From contig CAYLKS010000059.1 in NCBI GenBank assembly GCA_964384205.1, positions 1-18,010 on the forward strand: 18,010 nucleotides of DNA. Direction: 5' to 3'. Made by a program: the position numbers and the translations under genes. This document shows positions 7,496-14,765 of the stretch, in pieces. The DNA comes from CAYLKS01 sp964384205 [NCBI: uncultured bacterium] (lineage in GTDB: Bacteria > JAGOEH01). How positions within the stretch are numbered: position 1 is the first letter of the stretch; each line of letters begins with the position of its first letter. The notes under the pieces are model-generated. The model searched no databases, had not been told where the DNA came from, and was given only the letters and a program-made list of their open reading frames with translations.

Positions 7496-9073
7496 ATGAG
7501 TAAATTATACAGAATGAATGTCCTTGTCTCTTCAGATATAACAGATTTATTGCAAGGGGCAAAAGAAGTAAAAGAAGAATTAGAACTTGAGATTAATAAA
7601 TTGGGATTGTCCGATGAAATTGCTGTTGTTGAAACAGGGAATCTTGGTTTTGCTAATAAGGGTGTTGTTATTTATGTTTTGCCGGATAATGTTTATTATG
7701 GATTTATGACCCCAGAACGGGCAAGGATTGTTGTTAATGAACATTTTTATAAAGGAAGAGTAGTTAAAGATTTTGTTATATCTGATACTTTAAAAGATAA
7801 TAATAAGATAGAATATGCTATAAATAAGACAACATTGCCAAAGCAGAAAAGAGTGGTTCTCCGCGGTTGTGGGATGCTCAATCCTGATGATATAGAAGAA
7901 TATATTGCTTTTGATGGTTATGAAGCATTGGTTAAAGCTATAACAGAATATACACCAGAAGATATTATTAAGATTATTAAGGATTCAGGATTGCGTGGTC
8001 GCGGTGGTGCAGGATTTCCAACAGGGATGAAGTGGGAATTCACTGCGAATGTTAAAAAGAGCCCGAAATATGTTGTTTGTAATGCTGATGAGGGTGAACC
8101 TGGCACTTTTAAAGATAGATTGATTATGGAGGGGAATCCTCATTTGATTATAGAAGGTATGGCAATAGCAGCATTTGCTATTGGAGCAGAAAAAGGTTAT
8201 GTATACATCAGAGGTGAATATGCACAATCAATTGAAAAATTACAAAGAGCAATTGATCAAGCAAAAATGATCGGTTTTCTTGGAAATGATATTTTAGGTA
8301 AAGGATTTAATTTTGATATAGAAATTGTAACAGGTGCCGGTGCTTATGTCTGTGGTGAAGAAACTGCTCTTTTAAATTCTATGGAGGGGAAAAGAGGTAA
8401 TCCAAGGGTTAAACCGCCATATCCTAATACTGCTGGATTTAATAATCAGCCAACACTTGTTAATAATGTTGAGACATTGGCAAATGTGCCATGGATTATT
8501 AACAATGGAGCTGATGAATATAGAAAAATTGGTACTGAATCAACACCTGGAACTAAAGTATTCACTTTATTAGGTAGTGTAAATAATACAGGTTTGATTG
8601 AAGTTCCTATGGGAATTACGCTAAAAGAGATTATCGAAATTTATGGCGGAGGAATGAAAAAGGGAAGAGCCTTTAAAGCTGCTCAAACAGGTGGAACATC
8701 AGGCGGCATTATTCCACGGGCTTTATGGGAAGTTCCAATGGAGTATGATTCTCTTGCAAAAGTAGGAACTGCTTTAGGTTCCGGTGCTTTACTTATCATG
8801 GACGATACTGTTGAAATACCGGACATGTTATTATCAATGATGAAATTTTTTAGACATGAATCTTGTGGTAAATGCACTCCTTGTAGAGTTGGAACAGATG
8901 TACTTGTTCGTTTATTAGAAAAAGTTGTTAATAAAGAAGCATCAAAAGAAGATGTTGACTTATTACTTAGTACTTCCGAAGTTATGAACAAAACATGTCT
9001 GTGTGCTTTAGGACAATCCCCTTATATTCCTATAAATACATCAATTAAGTATTTCCACCATGAATTTGTATGA
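7496..9073 (+). CDS. NuoF-type NADH-binding flavoprotein, copy 2 (N-terminal domain without cysteines)
   Basis: This is an FMN- and NAD(H)-binding NuoF-family protein, 525 residues. The core is complete: FMN-site loop GRGGAGFPTG at 168-177, NADEGEPGTFKDR at 196-208, GAGAYVCGEETALL at 280-293, and [4Fe-4S] ligands Cys457, Cys460, Cys463 and Cys503. Residues 1-95 have the length and layout of the thioredoxin-like domain of NuoF copy 1 but contain no cysteine at all up to Cys125, so no [2Fe-2S] cluster can be held there. There is no C-terminal ferredoxin or GltD extension; the protein ends soon after the cluster domain. Core motifs are closer to complex I NuoF than to HydB/HndC. It is the last gene of the operon, and the terminator begins 12 bases after its stop. 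Confidence 0.9.
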   Translation: MSKLYRMNVLVSSDITDLLQGAKEVKEELELEINKLGLSDEIAVVETGNLGFANKGVVIYVLPDNVYYGFMTPERARIVVNEHFYKGRVVKDFVISDTLKDNNKIEYAINKTTLPKQKRVVLRGCGMLNPDDIEEYIAFDGYEALVKAITEYTPEDIIKIIKDSGLRGRGGAGFPTGMKWEFTANVKKSPKYVVCNADEGEPGTFKDRLIMEGNPHLIIEGMAIAAFAIGAEKGYVYIRGEYAQSIEKLQRAIDQAKMIGFLGNDILGKGFNFDIEIVTGAGAYVCGEETALLNSMEGKRGNPRVKPPYPNTAGFNNQPTLVNNVETLANVPWIINNGADEYRKIGTESTPGTKVFTLLGSVNNTGLIEVPMGITLKEIIEIYGGGMKKGRAFKAAQTGGTSGGIIPRALWEVPMEYDSLAKVGTALGSGALLIMDDTVEIPDMLLSMMKFFRHESCGKCTPCRVGTDVLVRLLEKVVNKEASKEDVDLLLSTSEVMNKTCLCALGQSPYIPINTSIKYFHHEFV

Positions 9074-9085
9074 TAAAATTGAAAA

Positions 9086-9115
9086 AAAGGAGAGGCATTT
9101 TTATGTCTCTCCTTT
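9086..9115. terminator. Bidirectional intrinsic terminator between the hydrogenase operon and the sensor kinase
   Basis: The arms 9086-9098 and 9103-9115 form a 13-bp stem with one G-U pair and a TTTT loop. On the minus strand the stem is followed by a run of seven T (complement of 9082-9088), a textbook terminator for the leftward kinase gene. On the plus strand the stem ends in TTT followed by a T-rich stretch, so it can also stop the hydrogenase operon. Confidence 0.85.
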
Positions 9116-9120
9116 GTTAT

Positions 9121-11298
9121 TTATTTCATAAGTTTTGATAATATATCAACAAGTTCGTTATAAGTATAAGGTTTTTTTAATATTCCTTTAAAACCTAATT
9201 GTTTATAATTTATTAAATTTAGATCATTGATATAGCCAGTTGATATAACTGCTGTTATATGGGGATAGATTTTTTTCAGTTCATTAAACGTTTCAATACC
9301 ACTTTTCCCACCTGGTATTGTTAAATCTAATATTACTATGGAGATTTTATCTTTATATTTTTTATAGATTTCTATTGCTTCATCTCCATTTTTAGCTAAT
9401 AAAACTTCAAATCCCATTAAGGTTAATAGTTCTTTTAAAGTTTCTAAAATATCTGGATTGTCATCCATTATTAATATATTGCCTTTAAAATTGTTGAGTG
9501 ATAAAGATTGTTTTTTTTGAGGCATTTTTTTAATTTTTTCATTTGATGCAGGTAGATAAATTTCAAATGTAGTACCTTCATTGGGGTTTGATATGACATT
9601 TATATAACCTTTATGTTTTTTTATAATAGAATATACAATTGCTAGACCGAGTCCAGAGCCTTTCTTTTTTGTAGTGAAAAATGGGGTAAAAATTTTTGAT
9701 AGATTTTCTTCTGGAATACCAACACCAGTATCGGATATGCTAATTTTTATGTAATTTCCATTTCTTATAGGAATTATATGATTTTTATTATTAAAATTTT
9801 CAATTTTTATATTAATAACACCTCCATTGGGCATTGCTTCTTTAGCATTTATAATTAAATTTTGTATAACTTGAGATATTTGAGATTTATCTACTTTGAT
9901 ATTCCATAAATTTTGTGTATTAGATATTTTATAAGTCACATTTGAGCCACTTAATACAAAGTTAATTGAATCTTTTATAATATCAATTACTGAAGCTGTC
10001 TCTTTTATAGGAGCTCCTCCTTTTGAAAATGTTAGTAATTGTTGTGTTAGTTTTTGAGCTTGTTCTATAGATTTTTGAAGCTTGTTTAGATTATCTTCTA
10101 TGTCCATAGATTTTGATAATTTTAATTTACATAATGTTATATTGCTTAATATAGCTGCTAATATATTGTTAAAATCATGAGCTATGCCACCGGCTAAAAT
10201 TCCAATATTTTCTAATTGTTTTATATATTGTTTTTTCTTTTCTATTTCTTTTTTTTCTTCATCAATTTTTTTTTGTTTTGTCATATCTATAATAACAACC
10301 ATAGTAGATGGTTTATTGTTGTACATTATTGGAAATGAGGAAACAAGAGCATAAATAATATCTCCTGTCTTTGTTAATAGTTTTTCATATATAGCTTCTG
10401 TATAAATTCTTTTATTATTTGTTTGAGTAAATCTTTTCAGTACAATTTTTCTAAATAAAGGATGTATAAAATTTAGAACATCCTGTCCTATATAATCTTT
10501 TTTATTTTTTAGCTTGAATATTTTCTTTGCAGTTTTATTTACATATATTATTTTTCCATTTGTGTGAACCACAATTCCTGCGGGATTTTTTTCTATCATA
10601 GTTTTGTATTGGAGTTCTCTTTTTTTTAGTTCTTCTTCTTGTTTTTTGATTGTAGAAATATCTAAAGAAAAAGCATATAATACATCTTTTCCAAAAAATT
10701 TTCCTCTATTGATTCTTACAATTTTAGGGAATATTTTTCTATTTTTGTCTATACCCCAGAAATAGAATTTTTGAGGTTTTCCTTTTATTGCTTTTTGAAT
10801 AGAATTATTTAAATCATTTAAGTTATTTTTCCCTTCAGCTGATAATATAGATGGGTCCTTTCCGACAAAATATGATTTTGGATATTTATACATTTTTATA
10901 GCAGCTTTATTTACATCTATGAATTTACTATTAAAATCCTGAATATATATAGCATCAATAGAAGAATTATATAGAGAATAAAATGTTTCTTTTGTTTCTT
11001 TTAATTTATTGGTTAGATTTATAACTTCATCATATTCTATAAATTGTAAGATTTTGAAGTTTTTTTTCTTTTTGACCAATACTTTATAGGTTTTTGTTTG
11101 ATTATTTTTTTTTATTTTGAATATAAATGATTTTTTATTTTTATTATCATAAATTGAATCGATTAAATTATTATTTAAATATATACTTAATTTCCGTTCT
11201 GCTTTTTTATTTTTAAATATTATTTCATGGTTTTTAATAATAAGAACTGGAATGTCTAATAAGTTGAAAGAGTAAAAATTAAAAGTATTATCTTCCAT
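9121..11298 (-). CDS. Soluble hybrid PAS histidine kinase with C-terminal receiver domain
   Basis: This 725-residue two-component sensor has no membrane segment or signal peptide, so it senses something in the cytoplasm. The order is a short PAS-like N-terminus (about 8-90), two PAS domains (about 101-215 and 226-341), a short coiled-coil linker, then the dimerisation domain with the phosphorylated His374 in AHDFNN. The ATPase domain follows (Asn484 in the N box, DTGVGIP at 523-529, GSGLGL at 547-552). The receiver domain (about 606-725) has the acidic pair Asp612/613, phosphoacceptor Asp658, Thr687 and Lys709. No DNA-binding or other output domain and no partner regulator is adjacent, so it is an orphan hybrid kinase. 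No haem or flavin motif is obvious in the PAS domains. The ATG has no Shine-Dalgarno sequence. It is very rich in Lys, Ile and Asn. Confidence 0.92.
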   Translation of the reverse strand: MEDNTFNFYSFNLLDIPVLIIKNHEIIFKNKKAERKLSIYLNNNLIDSIYDNKNKKSFIFKIKKNNQTKTYKVLVKKKKNFKILQFIEYDEVINLTNKLKETKETFYSLYNSSIDAIYIQDFNSKFIDVNKAAIKMYKYPKSYFVGKDPSILSAEGKNNLNDLNNSIQKAIKGKPQKFYFWGIDKNRKIFPKIVRINRGKFFGKDVLYAFSLDISTIKKQEEELKKRELQYKTMIEKNPAGIVVHTNGKIIYVNKTAKKIFKLKNKKDYIGQDVLNFIHPLFRKIVLKRFTQTNNKRIYTEAIYEKLLTKTGDIIYALVSSFPIMYNNKPSTMVVIIDMTKQKKIDEEKKEIEKKKQYIKQLENIGILAGGIAHDFNNILAAILSNITLCKLKLSKSMDIEDNLNKLQKSIEQAQKLTQQLLTFSKGGAPIKETASVIDIIKDSINFVLSGSNVTYKISNTQNLWNIKVDKSQISQVIQNLIINAKEAMPNGGVINIKIENFNNKNHIIPIRNGNYIKISISDTGVGIPEENLSKIFTPFFTTKKKGSGLGLAIVYSIIKKHKGYINVISNPNEGTTFEIYLPASNEKIKKMPQKKQSLSLNNFKGNILIMDDNPDILETLKELLTLMGFEVLLAKNGDEAIEIYKKYKDKISIVILDLTIPGGKSGIETFNELKKIYPHITAVISTGYINDLNLINYKQLGFKGILKKPYTYNELVDILSKLMK

Positions 11299-11308
11299 AC
11301 ATAGATAT

Positions 11309-11336
11309 AATATAGAAAATAAAAAAATTTTGTCAA
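11309..11336 (-). promoter_or_regulatory. Promoter of the hybrid kinase gene, nearly touching its start codon
   Basis: Read leftward, TTGACA (11336-11331) is followed after 16 bases by TATATT (11314-11309). The expected transcription start is about 3-5 bases before the ATG, leaving no room for a ribosome binding site, and none is present in the upstream bases. Confidence 0.5.
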
Positions 11337-11384
11337 TTAATTTTTTATTAAATAAAATTATTGAATAGATTTAAAATTTTTGGC

Positions 11385-11412
11385 TTGACTTTTTAATGTG
11401 AATTAATATTTT
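11385..11412 (+). promoter_or_regulatory. Promoter of the yqeY-permease operon
   Basis: TTGACT (11385-11390) is followed after 16 bases by TATTTT (11407-11412), which matches the -10 consensus at four of six positions. It lies in the 136-base divergent gap with the kinase gene. AAAGGAGG (11421-11428) then precedes the GTG start. Confidence 0.45.
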
Positions 11413-11434
11413 TATTTGAAAAAGGAGGATTATT

Positions 11435-11887
11435 GTGGAAAATTTAGAAAAGAAAGTTATGGATATGTTGAAGGATGCAATGAAAAATAAAGATAATGGA
11501 AAAGTACAAACTTTACGAATGATAAAATCTGCTATTCAGTATTATAAAATAGAAAAAGGGATAAAAGAATTAAGCGAAGCTGATGCAGTATCAATAATTT
11601 CTAAAATGGTTAAACAGAGAAAAGAATCTATTGATGAATATTCTAAAGCAGGAAGGGAAGATCTGGTTAAAAAAGAACAAATAGAACTTGAAGTTTTAAA
11701 TACTTTTATGCCAGAGCAATTAGATGATAATAAATTAAAGGAAGAACTACAGAATATTATTAAAGAACTTGGGGCAGAAGGGAAAAAAGATTTTGGAAAA
11801 GTTATGAAAGAAGCGATGAATAGATTAAGAGGTAGAGCAGATGGTAAAAAAATCAAAGATTTTGTAACAGAATTATTAAGCTTATGA
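11435..11887 (+). CDS. yqeY: YqeY-family protein (GatB/YqeY domain)
   Basis: This is a helical protein of 150 residues matching the stand-alone YqeY family, related to the tRNA-binding tail of the GatB amidotransferase subunit. The family hallmark is visible in the middle: MVKQRKESIDEYSKAGR (about 69-85) followed by an LxxFMPEQL segment near 103-111. The second half has GKKDFGKVMKEAM and GRADGKKI. Length is normal. The start is GTG, with an excellent AAAGGAGG 6 bases upstream. It is often assumed to act on tRNA-linked amidation, but its biochemical role is not established. The stop overlaps the next start (ATGA), so it is translationally coupled to the permease half that follows; the functional link is not obvious. 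Confidence 0.9.
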   Translation: MENLEKKVMDMLKDAMKNKDNGKVQTLRMIKSAIQYYKIEKGIKELSEADAVSIISKMVKQRKESIDEYSKAGREDLVKKEQIELEVLNTFMPEQLDDNKLKEELQNIIKELGAEGKKDFGKVMKEAMNRLRGRADGKKIKDFVTELLSL

Positions 11888-12369
11888 TTTATTTTTATAT
11901 AGTAACATTTGGATTATTGTTGTTATCCTTTATTAAGGATCGTGATAAAACTAAAAGAGCATTGAAGCATGCGTATGAAAATTTTATAGATATATTGCCA
12001 GATTTATTTTTTATAATAATTATGGTATCTGTGAGTCTTTCTATTATTTCTCCTGAGACAATAGCTCATTATTTAAGTTTAGATAATAAAATAGAAGCAG
12101 GAGGATTGGCTTTTATATTTGGTTCTATTACTTTAATGCCGGGGTTTATTGCATTTCCGATTTGTGGATTTCTTTTAAAATTGGGAGTTCCATATTTGAT
12201 AATTGCTATTTTTTCTACATCATTAATGCTAATAGGAATTGTAACTTTGCCTGTGGAAATAAGATTTTTTGGTAAAAAATTTGCAATTATTAGAAATATT
12301 TTTTCTATTTTTATTGCTTTGATTGTAGCATTAATTATTGCTTATTTTTATGGGGAGATTGGTTTTTGA
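11884..12369 (+). CDS. Half-size permease, N-terminal partner (DUF318/ArsP-like)
   Basis: This integral membrane protein of 161 residues has about five hydrophobic segments (2-16, 38-57, 73-95, 102-122, 137-155). It resembles one half of the COG0701/DUF318 permease family. MPGFIAFPICGFLLKLGVP (85-103) looks like the re-entrant 'P..G.L.. G.P' loop of that family, and RFFGKKFAIIRNIFS (127-141) matches its conserved FGxKxAxxR region. The protein encoded next has the same two landmarks, so each is a structural half. The start overlaps the yqeY stop as ATGA and has no Shine-Dalgarno sequence of its own, so translation probably depends on coupling. Substrate is unknown. Relatives include organoarsenical exporters, but no metal-binding cysteine motif is seen here. 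Confidence 0.65.
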   Translation: MIYFYIVTFGLLLLSFIKDRDKTKRALKHAYENFIDILPDLFFIIIMVSVSLSIISPETIAHYLSLDNKIEAGGLAFIFGSITLMPGFIAFPICGFLLKLGVPYLIIAIFSTSLMLIGIVTLPVEIRFFGKKFAIIRNIFSIFIALIVALIIAYFYGEIGF

Positions 12370-12887
12370 AAAAAAGTAAAAAATTAGAAATAATAATTTT
12401 TATTGGGTATTTGATTTTTATAGTTTATGCTATAATATTTAAAAATGATTTTGGTTTGAAAGTTGCCACTTTTGGATTTAACTTTTCTAAAAATTTATTT
12501 TTATTATTACCATTATCTTTTATTCTAATAGGGCTTTTTAAAGTCTGGGTCAAAAGAGAAAAGATTGAACAATATTTTGGACACTCATCTGGATTAAAAG
12601 GTCATTTTTTCGCTATTATACTTGCTACTACTACTGTTGGTGGTATATTTGTTGCCTTTCCTGTAGGAAAAGCCTTAATTGATAAAGGTGCAAGATTATC
12701 AGTTATATTAACCTACCTGGGAGCTGCAGCTGTTGTAAGAATTCCAATGACTACTTTTGAAGCTACTTTTGTTGGAATAAAATTTTCGATTATTAGATTA
12801 CTCTTTACTATACCTCTTATTATAATATCTTCAGAAATAATTGCTTTTTTGTTAAATATGACACATCATAAACGTGAAACATCATAA
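12366..12887 (+). CDS. Half-size permease, C-terminal partner (DUF318/ArsP-like)
   Basis: This membrane protein of 173 residues has about five hydrophobic segments (8-25, 42-60, 79-101, 111-130, 142-164). It repeats the landmarks of the preceding half: VGGIFVAFPVGKALIDKGA (91-109) and FVGIKFSIIRLLF (135-147). A soluble basic loop (61-78, VKREKIEQYFG) resembles the cytoplasmic segment that follows the second helix in this family. The start is TTG, overlapping the previous stop as TTGA. GGGGAG (12352-12357) sits 8 bases upstream, and the first residues (MKKSKK) are a typical positively charged membrane-protein start. The two halves probably assemble as a heterodimeric transporter. Substrate is unknown. 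Confidence 0.65.
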   Translation: MKKSKKLEIIIFIGYLIFIVYAIIFKNDFGLKVATFGFNFSKNLFLLLPLSFILIGLFKVWVKREKIEQYFGHSSGLKGHFFAIILATTTVGGIFVAFPVGKALIDKGARLSVILTYLGAAAVVRIPMTTFEATFVGIKFSIIRLLFTIPLIIISSEIIAFLLNMTHHKRETS

Positions 12888-12991
12888 TAGAGCATAGTTT
12901 TATTATTATTATAGATATTTTTTGAGAATTTGTATTTATTTAACATTTAGAGGAAAGATAGGAGAAGCAGTAAAAACATATTTTATCTAAA

Positions 12992-13071
12992 AAAATTATG
13001 ATAATAATACGCAGTAGCGATCCGGATTTTATGAGTTGTAATTTTGTATATTATTGTAAAATTATGATAAT
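12992..13071. repeat. Pair of 14-base direct repeats upstream of glnA
   Basis: AAAATTATGATAAT occurs exactly at 12992-13005 and again at 13058-13071, 66 bases apart start to start. Such spacing about 100-180 bases before a promoter could fit paired activator sites, but AT-rich noise is a real possibility. Confidence 0.35.
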
Positions 13072-13172
13072 TATGTGGGGATTTTTGATTTACAAGATTT
13101 ATAGAATAATATTTATCTTTACAAATTGTTAACAAATATTTTTTTTGATCTCAAAAAAATATAAAAAAATAC

Positions 13173-13201
13173 TTGACTTTTTATGGAATATCTTTTATAT
13201 A
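13173..13201 (+). promoter_or_regulatory. Promoter of glnA
   Basis: TTGACT (13173-13178) is followed after 17 bases by TATATA (13196-13201); an overlapping TATAGT at 13198-13203 is a closer -10 match but with 19-base spacing. GGAG (13230-13233) precedes the ATG at 13241. There is no sigma54-type -24/-12 pair in view, so expression would use the housekeeping sigma factor. Confidence 0.55.
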
Positions 13202-13240
13202 GTAAAATTTTTATAGAATTTTATAAAAAGGAGCGAAGAT

Positions 13241-14701
13241 ATGAGAGATTATTTTATGGGCAAGGAAAGTTTTGTTCCCAGTAAATTGGAAAAAATATCA
13301 GATGTTTTTGATTTTTGTAAAGAGCATAATGTCAAGTTTGTTGATATTAAATTTATGGATTTTCCAGGATTATGGCAACATTTTACCATTCCTATTTCTG
13401 AATTTTCTGAAGATATTTTTGAAAATGGGCTTGGTTTTGATGGTTCAAGTATAAGAGGATGGAGGTCAATTAACCAGAGTGATCTTCTTGTGATACCTGA
13501 TTTTACTACAGCAATGCTTGATCCTTTTAATATTTTGCCAACTCTTAGTTTGATAGGCAATATTTACGATCCTATAACCCATCAGCCATATAATAGAGAT
13601 CCAAGAAATATAGCTTCAAAAGCTGAAAAATATTTAGTTCAAGCAGGAGTGGGAGATACAGCATATTTTGGTCCTGAGGGAGAATTTTTTATTTTTGATG
13701 ATATACGATATGGACAGGGATTGAATGAAGGTTATTATTTTATAGATTCTGTAGAAGGTGTTTGGAATACAGGTAGGGAAGAAAATCCAAATTTAGGTTA
13801 TAAACCGAGAATGAAGGAAGGATATTTTCCAGTACCACCAACAGATTCTCAGCAGAATTTGAGATCAGAGATGGCGGATTTGATGTTAAGATGTGGTCTT
13901 GATGTTGAAGCTCAGCATCATGAAGTAGCAACAGCAGGTCAGGCAGAAATTGACATGAGGTATAATAAGCTAAGACATCAAGCTGATAGTTTTATGTTGT
14001 ATAAATATATAGTTAAAAATGTTGCAAGAGCTCACAATAAAACAGCCACTTTTATGCCAAAACCTCTTTTTGGTGATAATGGTTCTGGAATGCATGTTCA
14101 TGTTTCTATCTGGAAAGATGGGCAAAATATTTTTGCGGGCGATGAATATGGTGGGTTATCTGAAGATGCATTGTTTTTTATTGGCGGTATTATAAAACAT
14201 GCTAAGGCTTTATGTGCTTTTACTAATCCTACTACAAATTCTTATAAAAGATTGGTACCAGGTTTCGAAGCGCCTGTTAATTTAGCTTATTCTGCACGAA
14301 ATAGATCAGCTGCTATAAGAATTCCAATGTATAGTTCTAATCCAAAATCTAAAAGAGTAGAAATAAGATTTCCAGATTCATCTTCTAATCCATATTTAGC
14401 ATTTAGTGCTATCCTTATGGCGGGATTAGATGGAATTTTAAATAGAATTGATCCAGGGCAACCAATGGATAAAAATATATATGATTTACCTCCTGAAGAG
14501 ATAAAAAATATACCATCAGTACCTGGTTCTCTCGAAGAAGCTATTGATTCTCTGGAAAAAGACCATGATTGGTTAACAAAAGGTGATGTTTTTACTGAAG
14601 ATGTGTTAGAAGGTTGGATTAATTATAAGAGGAATAATGAAATTAATCAATTGAAATTAAGACCCCATCCTTATGAATTTATGCTGTATTTTGATATTTA
14701 G
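13241..14701 (+). CDS. glnA: Glutamine synthetase, type I (GSI-beta-like)
   Basis: This enzyme makes glutamine from glutamate, ammonia and ATP in the cytoplasm; the family forms dodecamers. It has 486 residues, slightly longer than usual because of about 15 extra at the N-terminus. Motifs in order are [10 protein letters not shown] (65-74, the Asp loop of the neighbouring active site), FGPEGEFF with metal ligands Glu146 and Glu148, the GSI-beta insertion region up to GYFPVPP (194-200), [10 protein letters not shown] (280-289) with His285, NRSAAIRIP (354-362) and VEIRFPD (373-379). Tyr414 in [12 protein letters not shown] matches the adenylylated tyrosine of enteric enzymes, so control by GlnE-type modification is possible; glnE is not in the window. 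The ATG at 13241 has GGAG 7 bases upstream. A second ATG at 13256 lacks one. The gene is monocistronic. Confidence 0.97.
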   Translation: MRDYFMGKESFVPSKLEKISDVFDFCKEHNVKFVDIKFMDFPGLWQHFTIPISEFSEDIFENGLGFDGSSIRGWRSINQSDLLVIPDFTTAMLDPFNILPTLSLIGNIYDPITHQPYNRDPRNIASKAEKYLVQAGVGDTAYFGPEGEFFIFDDIRYGQGLNEGYYFIDSVEGVWNTGREENPNLGYKPRMKEGYFPVPPTDSQQNLRSEMADLMLRCGLDVEAQHHEVATAGQAEIDMRYNKLRHQADSFMLYKYIVKNVARAHNKTATFMPKPLFGDNGSGMHVHVSIWKDGQNIFAGDEYGGLSEDALFFIGGIIKHAKALCAFTNPTTNSYKRLVPGFEAPVNLAYSARNRSAAIRIPMYSSNPKSKRVEIRFPDSSSNPYLAFSAILMAGLDGILNRIDPGQPMDKNIYDLPPEEIKNIPSVPGSLEEAIDSLEKDHDWLTKGDVFTEDVLEGWINYKRNNEINQLKLRPHPYEFMLYFDI

Positions 14702-14714
14702 TAACTAAGTTTTT

Positions 14715-14765
14715 AAAAATAGTAGGGAAATAGTAGTGATATTTTTGAGTATCCCTACTATTTTT
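14715..14765. terminator. Terminator hairpin after glnA, shared with the convergent lipoprotein gene
   Basis: The arms 14715-14728 and 14752-14765 are perfect 14-base complements around a 23-base loop. The right arm ends in TTTTT followed by more T-rich sequence, so it is a good terminator for glnA. The left arm gives T residues on the minus strand, so it may also act leftward. The TAA stop of the minus-strand lipoprotein gene (14764-14766) overlaps the right arm by two bases. Confidence 0.8.

Larger units (their letters stand above)
12888..13240. other. 353-base noncoding region ahead of glnA
   Basis: No gene is visible here. The AT-rich stretch holds two identical 14-base copies of AAAATTATGATAAT (12992-13005 and 13058-13071). 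Between them is a locally GC-richer patch around 13010-13027 that includes the palindrome ATCCGGAT. Also present are a 10-base palindrome TTGTTAACAA (13126-13135) and the glnA promoter and ribosome binding site. I see no clear intrinsic terminator for the permease operon. Confidence 0.55.

Noticed and set aside
12300-12420. Frameshift that broke one permease gene into two
   Set aside because: The first half completes its last membrane segment. The second starts with a basic MKKSKK and has its own GGGGAG ribosome binding site, so two genuine genes are more likely, though sequencing error is not fully excluded.
13126-13135. TTGTTAACAA as a second Rex operator upstream of glnA
   Set aside because: The two half-sites abut without the four-base spacer that Rex operators need; likely an AT-rich palindrome.
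12888-13240. Riboswitch or tRNA in the glnA leader region
   Set aside because: I found no clover-leaf, T-loop or known riboswitch core; only short repeats and palindromes are supportable.
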